From contig CM070585.1 of the NCBI GenBank assembly GCA_036346355.1, positions 2,557,001 to 2,621,000 of the forward strand: a DNA stretch of 64,000 nt. The letters are read 5' to 3'. The DNA is from Rhipidocladum racemiflorum (Eukaryota; Streptophyta; Magnoliopsida; Poales; Poaceae). Under the pieces are notes generated by a model. The model was not told the origin of the DNA. It ran no database searches and saw only the letters and a list, made by a program, of their open reading frames with translations. Positions 1 through 12,130 of this stretch are shown here, one piece after another (the stretch's first letter is position 1; the number at the start of each line of letters is the position of its first letter). The translations under genes and the position numbers were made by a program.

Positions 1-140
1 CAATTCGTTCGGATATTCTGACTTAATACCGGAAGTTCCGATATCATCGGAAGCTCCGATATTGGATCGGAACGTCAGATACTTTTTCGCTGCATCAAAT
101 TGCTTTAAATTTTTAAAAGCCTATTCACCCCTCTCTAGGC
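1..140 (-). repeat. Retrotransposon-type remnant
   Basis: Read on the minus strand, this stretch contains a 'CTAGAGAGGGGTGAATAGGC' segment followed by alternating 'tcggaacttccg'-like words. A comparable G-run plus 'gtgaatag' segment lies near 58,898. I recognise this as sequence common in grass LTR retrotransposons, but no ends or coding domain can be placed. The window edge truncates it. Confidence 0.4.
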
Positions 141-1605
141 AATTATCACATCTTTTCAGGCATGCCTCACCTCACTCACATAAACACATCAGAATCAGAC
201 ATGTCGTCGATAGTTCGACACATGAAGTCCTTACCAAGAGTGAATGTGCGCGCATGTCCGCCTTATGCTCCCTAGGAAAACACATCTTGCCCTCTTCTTT
301 TAGGTCAGGGCAAAATTCTGTTTTACCATGTTCTTTTTTTTGCCAAAAAAGCGTGCACAATTTATACCATAGATCAATTATCAGGAAAACTGGAAAAGGG
401 ATCCGTGCATCGTTCCCCAGATTTCACTAGCGAGCACATGTGCCTTGCCAAGTGATGCATATTGTCAACCCAATGGTGAGGGTGCTGGCCACCGTCACGT
501 TGGCTAGCGGTGGGCAAGATCAGTGGCGGTAACTTCGCAAGTCTCAAACCGTGACAGACGGTAGGATGCACCGACAAGCTGGTGGTGGTGCGGGTGCAAG
601 CGACAATGGTAGGTTGCAACTACAATTATTTTGTTGGTCATGGCCTCGCGGGAGGTCGTGGTCATGGGTCACCAACAAAGAGGACGACGAGGAAGAGGAG
701 GTCACGCTCATGCGGTGGTTGAAGAGACAGTCGGTGGGGAGGGAATTTGGGACCCACTGCACATATCTATCGATATTTTATCATCGTCGGGAGATACCAA
801 AATTTACATTGAAAATAAAAATACCTTACAAGATAGCAAAAAGTCTCATCGAAATATCTACCTACCTCTATGAATCTACCCAGTGCATGCACACTGGGTC
901 CAGATTCTAGAAGGGAATTCTAGGACGCCCTCCACTGGGCTGGCCCACGCCGAGCGGCATGCACCCGGCAATAGTCTCACCTGGTGTCTCTGTCGCTGTG
1001 CATGAGCTCATCGTTTATCTAGCCCCCTAGGATTCTTTTTTGCAAAATAGCCCACCCACACACTCATTTGCACATTTAGCTCATGCCCCAACCCTACCAC
1101 GCCCGAAGAGAGCGGAAGGCAGCGCTGCCTGAGCACTGCATGCGCTGCCGCACTCGGTAGTCCGATTCCTGCGCTCCCGCCCACGTGTTGCGCTAATCCC
1201 GCCGACACACTCGCTCGTCCCACGCTGCCCCACGCCGCTCGCTCGCCACGTGCTCCCGCCCGCCTCTCTCGCGCGTGTGAGCGCCTGCCTACTGGACCAC
1301 GTTCCCGCGATTCCCGCCGCGCTGGCCCGCCTCGTGCCGCGTGCTACCATGCTTGCTATGCACGGAAGCAACCTTTCACGCTTTCCGTATGCAGCACATC
1401 CTTATACGCTATCAGACCGTGACGGGTGACACATTTCATATGTCGGATCTTCTGCGCTCAGATAAAAGATTATTTTTATAATTTTCATGATACGACAGCT
1501 AGTTTTTAGAAAAGAAAAAAACTTTGGAGGGGTCACCGCGCTAAAAAATTCGCGGCGCGGCGTCAACGTGGCAGAATCCGCGGCCCTCGGCACCCTATCT
1601 AGGGT
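141..1605. other. Intergenic, no gene recognised
   Basis: No credible coding region is visible. Positions 900-1380 are GC-rich with several short overlapping frames but no recognisable domain or codon pattern. A short stretch at 620-760 encodes a Gly/Arg-rich peptide on the plus strand that could be low-complexity gag-like debris, but nothing anchors that idea. Confidence 0.5.
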
Positions 1606-2745
1606 TCAACTTTTCGAACGAAATTCGCTAAATTTAGCGAATTTCTTTCGTACCGCTCTCAAGCGAAAAAGAAAACAATTTCGAATTTCGCTCAAATTCA
1701 AATTTAAATTCAAAAAATTTAAAAAATCTGAAAAATTTATCGAAAAATTCTCCATAATTAGTATTAATTGTCTTATAACCTCTGATGTGAATATTATTTT
1801 AAAAAAAGTTTGAAGATGTTTTTGAGCCATTCAATTTATTAAGTAGCAATATTTGTTGAATTATATATATTTAGTAGCAATATTTGTTGAAGTATATTTA
1901 GTATAAATATTTGTTGAAGTATATTTAGTAGTCATATTTATTGAAGTATATTTAGTACCAATATTTTCTTGTAAAAACCAGCAGCATGAGGCAAGAAGGG
2001 TACTATCATAAAATCATGACCTGTATTTAGAAAGTACATATGAGTTTTTCTTAAAATTACATGTAAAATGCTAAGAGATCATTAGACTATATCAAAATCT
2101 CCGGTTTAACTTACCAACAATCAATATAGAATTATATGTGATATCTAGTGATAAACCTTCTATCATTTTTTCTATTATTTTGAGAGAGAGCTATATCATA
2201 ACTAAATATTCAATACGAATGCAAGTATTAAACAGTCAACTGTAGTACATAAAAAATAAATGGAAATACATTGTTACAAGATCTGCTACAGCCTACAAAA
2301 ATCAAAATTGATCAAATAAGTGCAACATTTGAATCAGAATTTTAGACTACACCTCCACAACACACTGCATGTTTCAATATTTATTCAATTATATTTAGTA
2401 GCAATATTTATTTAAGTAATTCTTCAAATATCATTTTTGGTATTTAATGGCTTTTTTCAAATTTATAGCAATTTTTTTTACAAATTTTCCCTATTTTTTC
2501 TACATTTCCTCCATTTTTTCAACTTCCATCGGTTTTTCGAGCGAATTTCGAGTTTTTTCGAGCGGTTTTCGTTCAAAAACCGCGAATTTCGTTCGGAGGT
2601 TTCGAGCTTTTTTGACTAGATTTCAAAATTTATTTGACTTTTTAACCGAGCGGTTTTGAACGAATTTCGAACGAAATTTTACAAATTTCGATACCGCTGA
2701 GGTGTTAAAATTTAGGTTCAAAACGAAAAGTGAAACACTGACCCT
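1606..2745. repeat. AT-rich degenerate element with 'aatttcg'-rich borders
   Basis: Both ends (about 1606-1760 and 2520-2745) are dense in 'cgaaatttcg/gaatttcgaacg' words in opposite orientations, each near a 'taccgctc/accgctga' word. The centre is AT-rich and contains a 27-bp minisatellite. This resembles a decayed repeat with inverted ends. No target duplication could be defined and no coding content is seen. Confidence 0.35.
1842..1975. repeat. 27-bp minisatellite
   Basis: Five units of about 27 bp (first unit about 31 bp) start at 1842, 1873, 1900, 1927 and 1954, with consensus beginning AGTAGCAATATTTGTTGAAG. A further isolated unit lies near 2396. The units differ by a few substitutions. 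Confidence 0.8.
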
Positions 2746-2925
2746 ATCCGCGGGTCGATAAGACGCAGGCGGCCATACAAAGCCGTGGCCGCGGACTCGC
2801 GCACGGGTCGCTCTACCCCACCGGCTGGTTGGTGGCTGCGCGCACCGTCACGCTTCGCAAAGGCAAGGTTTCAACCTGAGGCGCTCTCACCAACCGCAGC
2901 GCAGCGTGCGACGCAGAGATTGGAT

Positions 2926-2926
<1 letters not shown>

Positions 2927-2969
<43 letters not shown>
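2927..2969 (+). repeat. (AG)n microsatellite abutting the TPI start codon
   Basis: About 43 bases of almost pure AG dinucleotide run directly into the ATG at 2970. It lies in what should be the 5' leader of the triosephosphate isomerase transcript. Purine dinucleotide tracts in leaders are common in plant genes; whether this one has a regulatory role is not shown by the sequence. Confidence 0.9.
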
Positions 2970-2972
<3 letters not shown>

Positions 2973-5900
2973 GCTGCGCCGTCGTCCCTCGCGTCCTCCC
3001 ATCTGTCCCACCTCGCCGACCTCCGCCGCGCCGCCCCGGCCCCGCAGCAGCTCCGCCTCGGCTGCTCCCGCCGCCGCGCGCAGCGGGTCGTCGCCATGGC
3101 CGGATCCGGCAAGGTGCGCCCCCATCTTCTTCGCGCTGTCCATGTTATTAACCTGCAAAGGTTACTGCTCCGCGTGCGTGATTTTTGCTCATGTCGTATT
3201 CCCTTCTGCTGCCTTGCAGTTCTTCGTGGGAGGCAACTGGAAGTGCGTAAGTATTCGCTACTCTGCTTCAGCTTTACTTACACTGCTTGAGGTGTCGGTG
3301 GACTGAGGATCAATAGGATGATGGATGTAGTCATGTAGATTCTGTTGTACCTGCATGATCTCTCTCGGTCCTGGCGGTATTGTGGTTGCCGCCGTGGACA
3401 TTCCAACGTAAATTGGAATAAGATTTTGTCGTCACACATACATCGTGATCTACACCGTACCTGGTCGTTTTCTAGAATTGGAGTTGCTTTTGTGCTGCCT
3501 AGTTTAGCTTGGCTTGTCATGGCATTTTCTTAGGTATATGAAATGGATTGTTCCTGGATAACTTCATTTGATCATCATTCTTTTTTTTTGACGGCATCTG
3601 AAGTTAAGAAGCAAAGAATGTTTCCGGTTATTGTGTTCCGGGGATAAAGAAGCCACTGTGTGTGTGTTTTAAATCCTAGGTTGTGGTTGGGGTTGGCGGG
3701 TAGAGGGATGGAGAGAAGCAGAGAAAAACGATGGATGTTGTCAGTTTGTGATGGATATAGCAGTATTGTAGACTTTACCGATCCAAAATAAAGCTGTGAA
3801 ATCTCCGTACCTCCATTTTATGCCATCCTTAATACTAGCTAATTTGAAGTTGAACGCACAATATTTTTTGGGGGAGAACCTTCCTGTTTTTATATATGCA
3901 GCTGCTTCACATTTGTAGGGAACTTCTACTAACTATATTAAGTTATGTTGCTTAAATGTTTTTGGTCAGATATCTTGGAGTTCCTGGGATATATATCTTA
4001 CAAATTATCTTCTTCTTGTCTCTCACTTTAGAATGGAACACAAGACTCCATTAGCAAGCTTGTATCTGACTTGAATGCTGCCACACTCGAAAATGATGTA
4101 GGTAAGTTCATTTGTTTCTTCTACATGTATGCCAGTCTACCATTCGATTTGACCTGTGCAATGCAATAGGTGCGCGCGTTTAATTGGTATATGTCATGTA
4201 TATCTGTGGTGCTTGTTTCCATGTAGTACAAACATCTTCCTAAATATGTAGTGTCTACCAGCTACATTTTCTACTGCTGTCACTTATTTACCGCATTTGC
4301 TCTGCTATAGTGATATCACCAAAAGTGTAGATCCAATGCTAATCCTAGCCTGTTTGTCTCTTTTGCTTAGCTTTAACGCTACTACAAACCTAAATCTGCT
4401 AAATACTTTTCCGATATTGATGCCCTTGTATACGAAGAAGTTTAAGACCCTGCAAGGCTACATGCATCCCGTACGACCACCATGTTGCATGGAAGCGCTC
4501 CTTCCATGTTGGTAGCAAGATCTTATGTTGGATACGAAGTTGGCCAAAAAGGCAGCACCTGAAAACAAAACTTCTTTGTTAACTTCTACACATTCCATAG
4601 GACCAACATGTGTGGTTGTTTAGATGGGAATTTTGCATTGTGGGCCACAAATTATCACCAAAATGTAATTTCTCATGGTGGAAGACACGAGTAGTGCGCA
4701 TGCGTCAATGTGTAGTTACCTCTATTCAGAGTTTCAGATTACTCTGGCTGCGCTCTTGTGAGGCTAACATGTTCGACCTTGTACAGATGATTCTTGAGAC
4801 AACTTTGAGCTATTTAGCTGCTTTTTTTTTAATTGACTCAGCAAGGATATTAATATGTGGGGCTGTGGCATTACTGCAGATGTTGTGGTAGCACCGCCAT
4901 TCATTTATATCGATCAGGTCAAGAATTCGCTAACTGATCGCATCGAGGTATCTGCTCAGAATGTGTGGATTGGAAAAGGAGGAGCTTTCACTGGAGAGAT
5001 CAGGTTGGATGCTGAAAGCTAAAACTTGTTAACCTCGTCTCTTCTTACTTGTAGTATAGGCGAGGATATTGCAAATTAGGTGCATAGCGTTGATGACAAA
5101 AACAGCATTTTCTTGAATTTGTTTTTTTACTGAAATGTAGTTTTTATGATAAGTAATAAGTATTAAGAAGTTTTGTGTCCTTTTTTTTTTCCTTTCTGGG
5201 TTTTCATTCTAGAGTTTTATTTTTCCCTTTAAAAATATATCTCCAGTGCGGAGCAATTGGTGGACATTGGCTGCAAATGGGTGATTCTTGGGCACTCTGA
5301 GCGTAGGCATATTATCGGTGAAGATGATCAGGTAATTAATGTATACACAATTTTTACTGGATTGGTATTTCTTTTGTCCATGCCCTGTTGAGATGCATGA
5401 CTGCCATTGTTGTGCAGTGACAATAGTTTAGGATTTCAATATAACAAGTTTAGTTTATCCAATGCAGTTTATAGGGAAGAAAGCTGCATATGCCTTGAGT
5501 CAAAATGTTAAGGTTATTGCCTGCATAGGAGAGCTGTTGGAAGAGAGGGAAGCAGGGAAAACTTTTGATGTGTGTTTCAAGCAGATGAAGTCTTTTGCAG
5601 GTAAATTTCTTTCCCGAGTAAATTAAATAATTAATGAAATGAACAGCATTGATGTATCTGTAGTATGTGGCTTTCAGATAGTATTACAAACTGGGCAGAT
5701 GTTGTAATTGCATACGAGCCTGTTTGGGCTATTGGTACTGGAAAAGTTGCTACACCTGACCAAGCTCAGGAAGTTCATGCTGCTGTCCGTGATTGGTTGA
5801 AAACTAACGTATCACCTGAGGTTGCTTCCACCATTCGAATAATTTATGGAGGTTTGTTCTTTACCTCGCATCAGGATCAATGCGTTTCTCCATTTGTGCC

Positions 5901-6659
5901 ATAAAAACTGATGATTGGAAGACTGAACTTAGAAACCCTAATTTATTACAAGAGGTAGTAATTCATAGAGTTTCTTACTGGCAGCATCTTGCAAGATATA
6001 CCATTCTGAGTTCTGATTATCTCTTATAAAACAATTGGAAACACATTTTTCTTGAAATTCTGCTGTATGTTGGAAATATCTTGAAACCCCATCCTTAGAA
6101 GCGAGAAGTTAGTTCCCAAGTACCTATTTCTGTTTCTACTAAGGCCCTTCCTTATCTTTGGCATTAGAGCCAACATTTCTTTACATAATGCTTGAAGCAT
6201 TTTATTTTAATCGTTAACATGCCTTACTGAATCTATGATACGATCATCTTCGTGTGCTTTGGTTGCAGGTTCTGTAAATGCAGCCAATTGCGCAGAGCTA
6301 GCAAAGCAAGAAGATATTGATGGCTTCCTTGTTGGTGGTGCCTCTTTGAAGGTATGGCAAAATTAACGTCTCATACATTTTACTATGTTATTATTTGCTG
6401 CTACCAACTGCTTTTAAACTCATCGGCCTGCAATGTTGTCAATTCCTTTTTGTTCTCATAATTTTGTTTAATGCGTTGATCTCCCCCATGTGTGGCATAT
6501 TGGTTATAATCCTCTAGGAAGCAATGGGATTCTTGAGCCGCAAATATCCTATTGTATTTTCTCAAACCTGCTAACTGCCAACTGGCATGTTGGTGTTTGC
6601 AGGGCCCGGATTTTGCCACCATTGTCAACGCGGTGACTTCCAAGAAGGTTGCAGCTTGA
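2970..6659 (+). CDS. TPI: Triosephosphate isomerase, chloroplastic
   Basis: Interconverts dihydroxyacetone phosphate and glyceraldehyde 3-phosphate in the plastid stroma (Calvin cycle, glycolysis). Exons: 2970-3113, 3220-3246, 4032-4101, 4880-5003, 5247-5331, 5468-5600, 5678-5851, 6269-6351 and 6603-6659. All introns are GT-AG and the frame is continuous for 298 aa. Residues 1-48 are rich in Ala, Ser and Arg and lack acidic residues except one Asp, as expected of a transit peptide. The barrel follows, with FFVGGNWKC (N54, K56), the catalytic His in ILGHSERR (H138), the catalytic Glu and flexible loop in AYEPVWAIGTGK (E208), and the phosphate-binding IIYGGSV and FLVGGASLK. Exon 2 is only 27 nt. 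The first in-frame ATG lies directly after an AG tract and gives a proper transit peptide. The gene converges on TFIIB downstream and appears intact. Confidence 0.96.
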
Positions 6660-7595
6660 TGGACCCTCTTGGTAGAAATAAGGGATCAGAGAGGCAGCTC
6701 GGCTACCGTATCATTAAGCCTGAGACGGGTGCTGCTCCGCGTGATCGTGTTCGGTCTCCGTCTGGTTTTGCTGATTTGTAGCACGAAAGAGAGAATAATG
6801 CGAGATGCCAGAACCATCTCTCTCTTTTCTCGTGGACGTTTTGTACGGAACGCGAGGTTATCTGCACGTGAGCGGTAACACGCGTGAACTAACTCATGTT
6901 TTGTCGTCGATCTATTGATACGATCGAGAGGAGAGTAATTTGCCTGGATCATGGAGCAGTGCGAAATTTCTAGTGAACGTTGCCGGGGCTACTTGCCGCG
7001 TGGGCGGTGGGTCACCTGCGATGTGAGCCGGCTCGCACCGCTCACCGCGTCACCGTCGCAGGTGCGTCCTCTGCTCGCGCGGGTGCGGCAAACCCACTGT
7101 CCGGTTGCTCCGCTGATGGGCACGGGTGCGTCCTCCACTCGTGCGCCGCGTTGTCGCCTACCGTGCTACATTCGCATACAGAAATGTTTTTCCGTTCCGT
7201 AGCTCGTAATCACGCTCTAGCAGTAACATCTGCATGCAGATGGAGGCGAATCAAGCTCATGATTTCTTGTCACGGACTTATACAGGGTGCAGATCGGTTT
7301 TATAGAATCTAATGCTCGTCCAAGATATTGATCTTCAGGGAACGGCCATAGAGGTGGCTTATGCTACCCAGAATCAAAAAATAAAACCCAGAAAATTTTG
7401 TATCTGCTTAGCAGAAACGAAAACCGATCTTACAACTTAGCTTCGACACAGCTTTGTTCTGATGGGTCCATGCGGATAAAATTAGGTGCAGAAAGTTAAG
7501 TCACAACTCACAACCAAGGACAACATTACTCCTCTCTGACAAATCTAACCTCCCAAATTATGTGACAAAAAGAAAGAGAAAAAAAGGGCAACTTC
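6660..7595. other. Convergent 3' intergenic region (TPI / TFIIB)
   Basis: This 936-bp gap lies between two convergent stop codons and should hold both 3' untranslated regions. Several short frames are present on both strands, but none resembles a protein I recognise. No clear repeat or transposon boundary is seen, and I cannot place the polyadenylation sites from sequence alone. Confidence 0.7.
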
Positions 7596-10544
7596 CTATG
7601 GTGTGCAGAGATTCTTCAGGTCTTCCTCCTTGGCATAGGTGTTTGGGATAAGCCTCGAAGCATAGGGATACAGATCCTTATAAGAATTTCTGATGGTGCC
7701 TTCTGCCACACCAGTAGCCAAGGAAATATCTGCGACACATCCACTGTGTTATTTCACAAAAACATATAAGGCGAGGAGAGGACAGAATGGGTCAGCATTT
7801 CAAACCTTTAAGAGCCTTCTTGTCATCTGAGAGTTGGGTTATCATATAAATGACAGCAGCCGCAATTGAAATAGGGCTCCTCCTGCACAGCGGGATGCAA
7901 GGAAGTGTGAACGTATATTTCCAGGTCAATAATGTGCACTGGAAAATTGACGAATAAGGAAGACACATATCTATGAGTAAGACTAGCACTTGGGTACTTC
8001 CAAATATAACACTGCAGTTGTACGCATGGCCTGCACCAAATTCATCATTCACGGTCTATAGGGTATAGATTAGCGATATTTGCAGTTCATTAATCGGACT
8101 AATTCCTCTAGTACTAGTAATATATGATTCTTTAGGTCATTTACATATAACTGCTCTACACATGAAGTAAGCACCAGTGATTCATAGGCAAAAAGGAGAT
8201 CGGACCAATGATATTGAAGCTAACTAGACAAAGAAATTTCAGGTCACATCTGTTATCAAAATCAAAACGGGATAGGACCAGTCTTCTGTGTGCAAAGTCC
8301 AAAAATGCCTAACCTTATATCAAGCTCTTCTGAGCGCTGAACTGCCTCCTGAGCGGCTTTAACAGCTTGATTGTTCATACCGAGAGTTGAACAGAAACGC
8401 CTCTGCACATTTGCAAGCTAATAAGCTACCAACTTGATTTTGCTAGTTTATATGCTAGGTAACAACAAACCAGGAAATCTCCAGCATGGATGGTTCCCAT
8501 CTCCATAGATTGACCCATCTCAACTTCCAGCTGCTTCACTATAAACTCTTTTGCTCGGCCGATCTCTTTCTTTGTTGCTCCATTAGCAACCGAACATATT
8601 TCTGCAACAACCCAACACAACAAAGAAGAATTGCATCAGATGCATGCATGCTGATGAGTTCAAATGTCTACAAAATCTTAATTTTGTTAGAACACTCTGT
8701 ACCTTTTACAGTTCTAGGCCGATCTTCTTGTCTACAAGCAATATACAGACAAGCAGCTAAAATGGCATCTTGATTTCTTCCTCTGATAGACTTGAGATCT
8801 TCCACCTTCTTATAGATTTCATTGGCTCGGTCCTTGAGGAAAAATAAGACAAAAATTAAAAAATAACACAATCATTAAAATGGCAACCAGCCAGGATTCT
8901 GTTACTGTATGGAACATTTGACAACTCTTAAGGAAGCGGCAATTAACCTTGACAGTAAGGCTATGGACATATTGTGCAACACACACCCTGGGTATTCAGC
9001 GAAATATTTTATGCATGTATTTATCTCAAATAAAAATAAACAGGTTACACTACAAAGTCTGTAAAATGTCCTACAAGCAACCTGATGGATTTTAAACATC
9101 TATTCAAAGTGAACATACGAAAGTGAGATTATATTAGGTTTCAATATTTTTAGGACAACCCAGCATGTATGGCCAGACACCAATTACACGCATTTAATAG
9201 GATGGTCATTGCAATCTTATCATTGTTGTAATTACTCGCAAGCAAGTATGACTGTAGACAGTAACCGTCAGATTCTTTACCTTGATAGTAGCCACAAGAC
9301 CCAACCTGCAGAAAAGATATCATGTCAACATATTGTCAAAATCCAGATGTTACAAATAAAAAGGTCCAAGCTGCTTTAGTAGTAAATTAACATGCTCATT
9401 TAAGTAGCTTTGACCATCCTGTATCTATTCATTTGAGTCACACATCTCTTGTGTAAGTTTTTATTGTGAAAATTTCCCATTTCAGACCCACAAGAGGCGG
9501 CTGTCCCAATTGCACATGCCTTATCACAAGAAGAATCCTTCACTAGGTCAACAGCTCGCTATTGCTAAGCACCTAAATGGCTAATCAGTAATCACACGCT
9601 TCAAGCAACTAGGTTCTAAATGCCATCACCAACAGTTTGCCGATGCTTCCAATTGAAGTGCATAACACAAGCATTTGGGGGTGCAACGAACCCATCTTAT
9701 CAATTATACCAAACCTATATTCCCCCCCAAAAAAAAAGCTTTTACAGTATCTTATGAGATTCATTGTGTTATCCCGAAATTCTTAATATACCAGTGATGA
9801 TCTTAAATGGAACCTTGCCCCAGATCCAAGCGAAAACCACTCACCACCTAACCCTGCGCATCTGCCCATATAACACAAGACCTAGCCCTCCTCGGATAGA
9901 GCAATCACACGCACGTTCCAAATCTACGAAACGGACTAAGACCAAATATAAATCTATCACTCCCAAACCCTCGCTTCGCACTCGTCGATTCCTAAATCCA
10001 CCCGCTCCAAACCCAAATCAGGACAGGGCCAGACACACAGACGATCGATCCCAAGACAGACGATCGATCCTAATACATCTGAGCGAAATCAGGCCAAAGC
10101 GCAGGTACATCCTCATACTCAGATCGAATCAAATAAAACGCATAGGAATGGGATTGGGCGCGGAGAGAGAGAGGAGGAGGAGGAGGAGGACCTGTCGGCC
10201 ATGTTTGCGATAGTGCGGAAGGCGAGGATGAGGGAGCGGTCGGGGTTGGAGCCGCGGTTCTGCCAGCGGCCGAGGGAGGAGGAGAGGAAATCGCCCTGGG
10301 CGCCGTTGGGCTTGGCGATGACGGTGGAGAGGCCGCCGTCGGTGAGGAGAGGGTTGGAGGGGCCGCCGACGCGGACGGGGTCGTTATCGTTGGACTCGTT
10401 GGCGAAGGTGCGCCACTCGGAGGTCTCGTCCACCGAGTGCGCCTCCAGGACGAGGCCGCACTCGGTGCACACCGTGTCCCCCGCCGAGTGGTCGAACGCC
10501 ACCTCCGTCTGCTTCTTGCAGTCCGGGCAGAACGTGTCGCCCAT
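7596..10544 (-). CDS. TFIIB: Transcription initiation factor IIB (TFIIB)
   Basis: General RNA polymerase II initiation factor that bridges TBP-promoter DNA and the polymerase in the nucleus. Minus-strand exons, in order: 10544-10192, 9305-9281, 8832-8703, 8601-8471, 8402-8314, 7882-7806 and 7729-7596. They join in frame to 312 aa, the length I recall for plant TFIIB. The N-terminal zinc ribbon has CPDC and CTEC (Cys6, 9, 26, 29), followed by the conserved B-finger region around SEWRTF. The rest forms two cyclin-like repeats, including AACLYIACRQ in the first and SPISIAAAVIYM in the second, and ends NLCTP. The start chosen gives MGDTFCPDC; an upstream in-frame ATG at 10685 would add a low-complexity Pro/Gly/Glu tail. 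Exon 2 is only 25 nt. The first donor, GTCCTC, is a weak match to the consensus, but frame and homology require it. Confidence 0.95.
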
Positions 10545-10970
10545 CTCGCCCGCCGCCGCAGCCTCCTCCTCCCTCCCTCCCTCCCTCCCGTCGCCGCGCC
10601 TCTCTCTCCCCTCCGCTCCGCTGCTGTCGTGTGTTGTGGTGTTCGAGAAGAAGCGATGTGGGGGTGGGGGTGGGGGGAGGAGCACGGGAGAGGGAAGGGA
10701 AGGGGAACGGAGAGATGGGAGAGGAAGTTCAACCGGTTTGGGTTGGGCTTTTATGCTTGGCGAGTTCTGAGCCGGGTCTACACTTTTTATTGGGTCGGGT
10801 CGGGGAGCTCATGCGGTGCCGTGGCGTGTGCCTGACTGCCTGCGAAGCGGAAAGGGTACGGCTAGGGGGCCCCGACCGACTATCCCAGTCTGGCCCTGTT
10901 TCGTGTTGGTCTTCAGTTGAATACCCGAGAGCGGCGTTTCTATAAAACAAACAGTGAGAATGTGAGATAA
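10545..10970 (-). promoter_or_regulatory. TFIIB 5' leader and proximal upstream region
   Basis: The sequence upstream of the TFIIB start is rich in CT on the plus strand (GA on the sense strand), including runs near 10,560-10,620. The region is GC-rich down to about 10,870, with no obvious TATA box. It is bounded upstream by a MITE at 10,980. The promoter role is inferred from position only. Confidence 0.45.
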
Positions 10971-11131
10971 ATAATTATTGAGCAGTGCTTCTATGCTTTC
11001 CCTCCTAATACAAGTTGCACAAATCTTGAAGCAAACGAAGGGGTAAGTAATCACCATCTACCCTTCATTCATGCTTTAATAGTTGTGCAACTTTTTAAAA
11101 AAAGAGCATAGAAGCACCTCTCATAATTATT
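10971..11131. mobile_element. MULE-type MITE, copy 1, with 9-bp target duplication
   Basis: A 143-bp element (10980-11122) starts GAGCAGTGCTTCTATGC and ends GCATAGAAGCACCTCTC, giving inverted termini. It is flanked by the 9-bp direct repeat ATAATTATT at 10971-10979 and 11123-11131. A 9-bp target duplication is characteristic of Mutator-like elements. Related copies lie at 29,911-30,053, 43,844-43,990 and 62,021-62,162. Confidence 0.8.
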
Positions 11132-11639
11132 ATATATTTTTATTTATAATTTAATATTTATATAATTTTCAAAAGTATTGTATAGATGTACTACTACAAC
11201 GATATTGTAGAGCGGTTGTGCTATATCAACATATCATTATGTTCTATTGCACTTCGAGATAGACTGAGCCAACGTTTTCCAATGCAAGGCACATCCACGG
11301 GGTGGCTGTTTGGTCAACATACCCCTAGGATTTGCACACAAAAATGGTGTGTTACAAGCAAAAATGCATGGGTCAACCGCTACCCCTCCTAAATTCAACC
11401 ATACAACACCAATGCTACGTGGGTGCGGCTGGACGTTCATAGCCTGATACCCAGTCATTCGGCCAGTAAACCATGGCGCGCATAATTTTAGTGGACTAGC
11501 CCGACAACACCAATGCTACGTGAGTGCGGCTGGACGTTCTTCATCTGATGCTTCCATACGCGTAAACTTTGCATCACAAGCTTTGCGTCGATTAAAACTC
11601 AATTTATGTGCAGCCCATAATATAACAAAGCAAACACGA
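11132..11639. repeat. Spacer with a 101-bp-spaced duplication
   Basis: A segment of about 35 bp beginning CAACACCAATGCTACGTG occurs at 11404 and again at 11505, differing at one base before GTGCGGCTGGACGTTC. No gene is recognised. The rest is AT-rich and featureless to me. Confidence 0.6.
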
Positions 11640-12130
11640 ACCATGTTAATTACGGTGATTCAAATATAGTCTTAGAATTTGAAAGCGGTGCTAGATGAAT
11701 TCTAATAGGATTAGGATTTGTATTTTCTTTAAGTGGAGGATTCCTATTTACTTTGAAGAAAAAATAAAGGGACTAAATAAACTTATGAGTTGATTATAGA
11801 GAACCCAAGCAACCCAAGAAGCCATAAACTAACTCATCTAAAGAAATATGTGCATAAGAAAATTAGAAGCTATATTATGATTTATTACTAGATTCTTATA
11901 TTAGACAAGGATCTTTATCACTGAATTATTGTATAGGAAAATGCAACAATCATTTGTACTCTTTTGAGGTTGTGTTAAAAGAATTTACGATCAATTTTAC
12001 CAAATCTCTATCTCATCATGTTTGCTTCAATTCTCTCTCTGAGATTTATCTTCTTCGTCCTGGAAACTGTACACACTCATACCGTATCTCATTAAATCTG
12101 ATCCATTCCGGAGACCGCTAGGCATAAAAA
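11640..12130 (+). repeat. Copia-like LTR remnant, copy 1
   Basis: This stretch shares diverged segments with 17,290-17,640 (for example CAACAATCATTTGTACT followed by TTTTGAGGTTGTG) and with 30,200-30,430 (for example CAAGCAACC-AAGAA-CA-AA-C-AACTCA). The 17-kb copy is followed by a primer-binding-like site and gag-like sequence, so I infer an LTR. It lies just downstream of the ERD2-like stop codon and is not intact. Confidence 0.5.

Noticed and set aside
551..910. Plus-strand frame with a Gly/Arg/Glu-rich stretch
   Set aside because: Low-complexity sequence without a conserved domain; not distinguishable from chance.
10070..10732. 220-codon minus-strand open frame over TFIIB exon 1
   Set aside because: It is a low-complexity Arg/Pro/Ser frame overlapping the TFIIB zinc-ribbon exon in another register. 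The TFIIB frame has clear homology, so this is a shadow.
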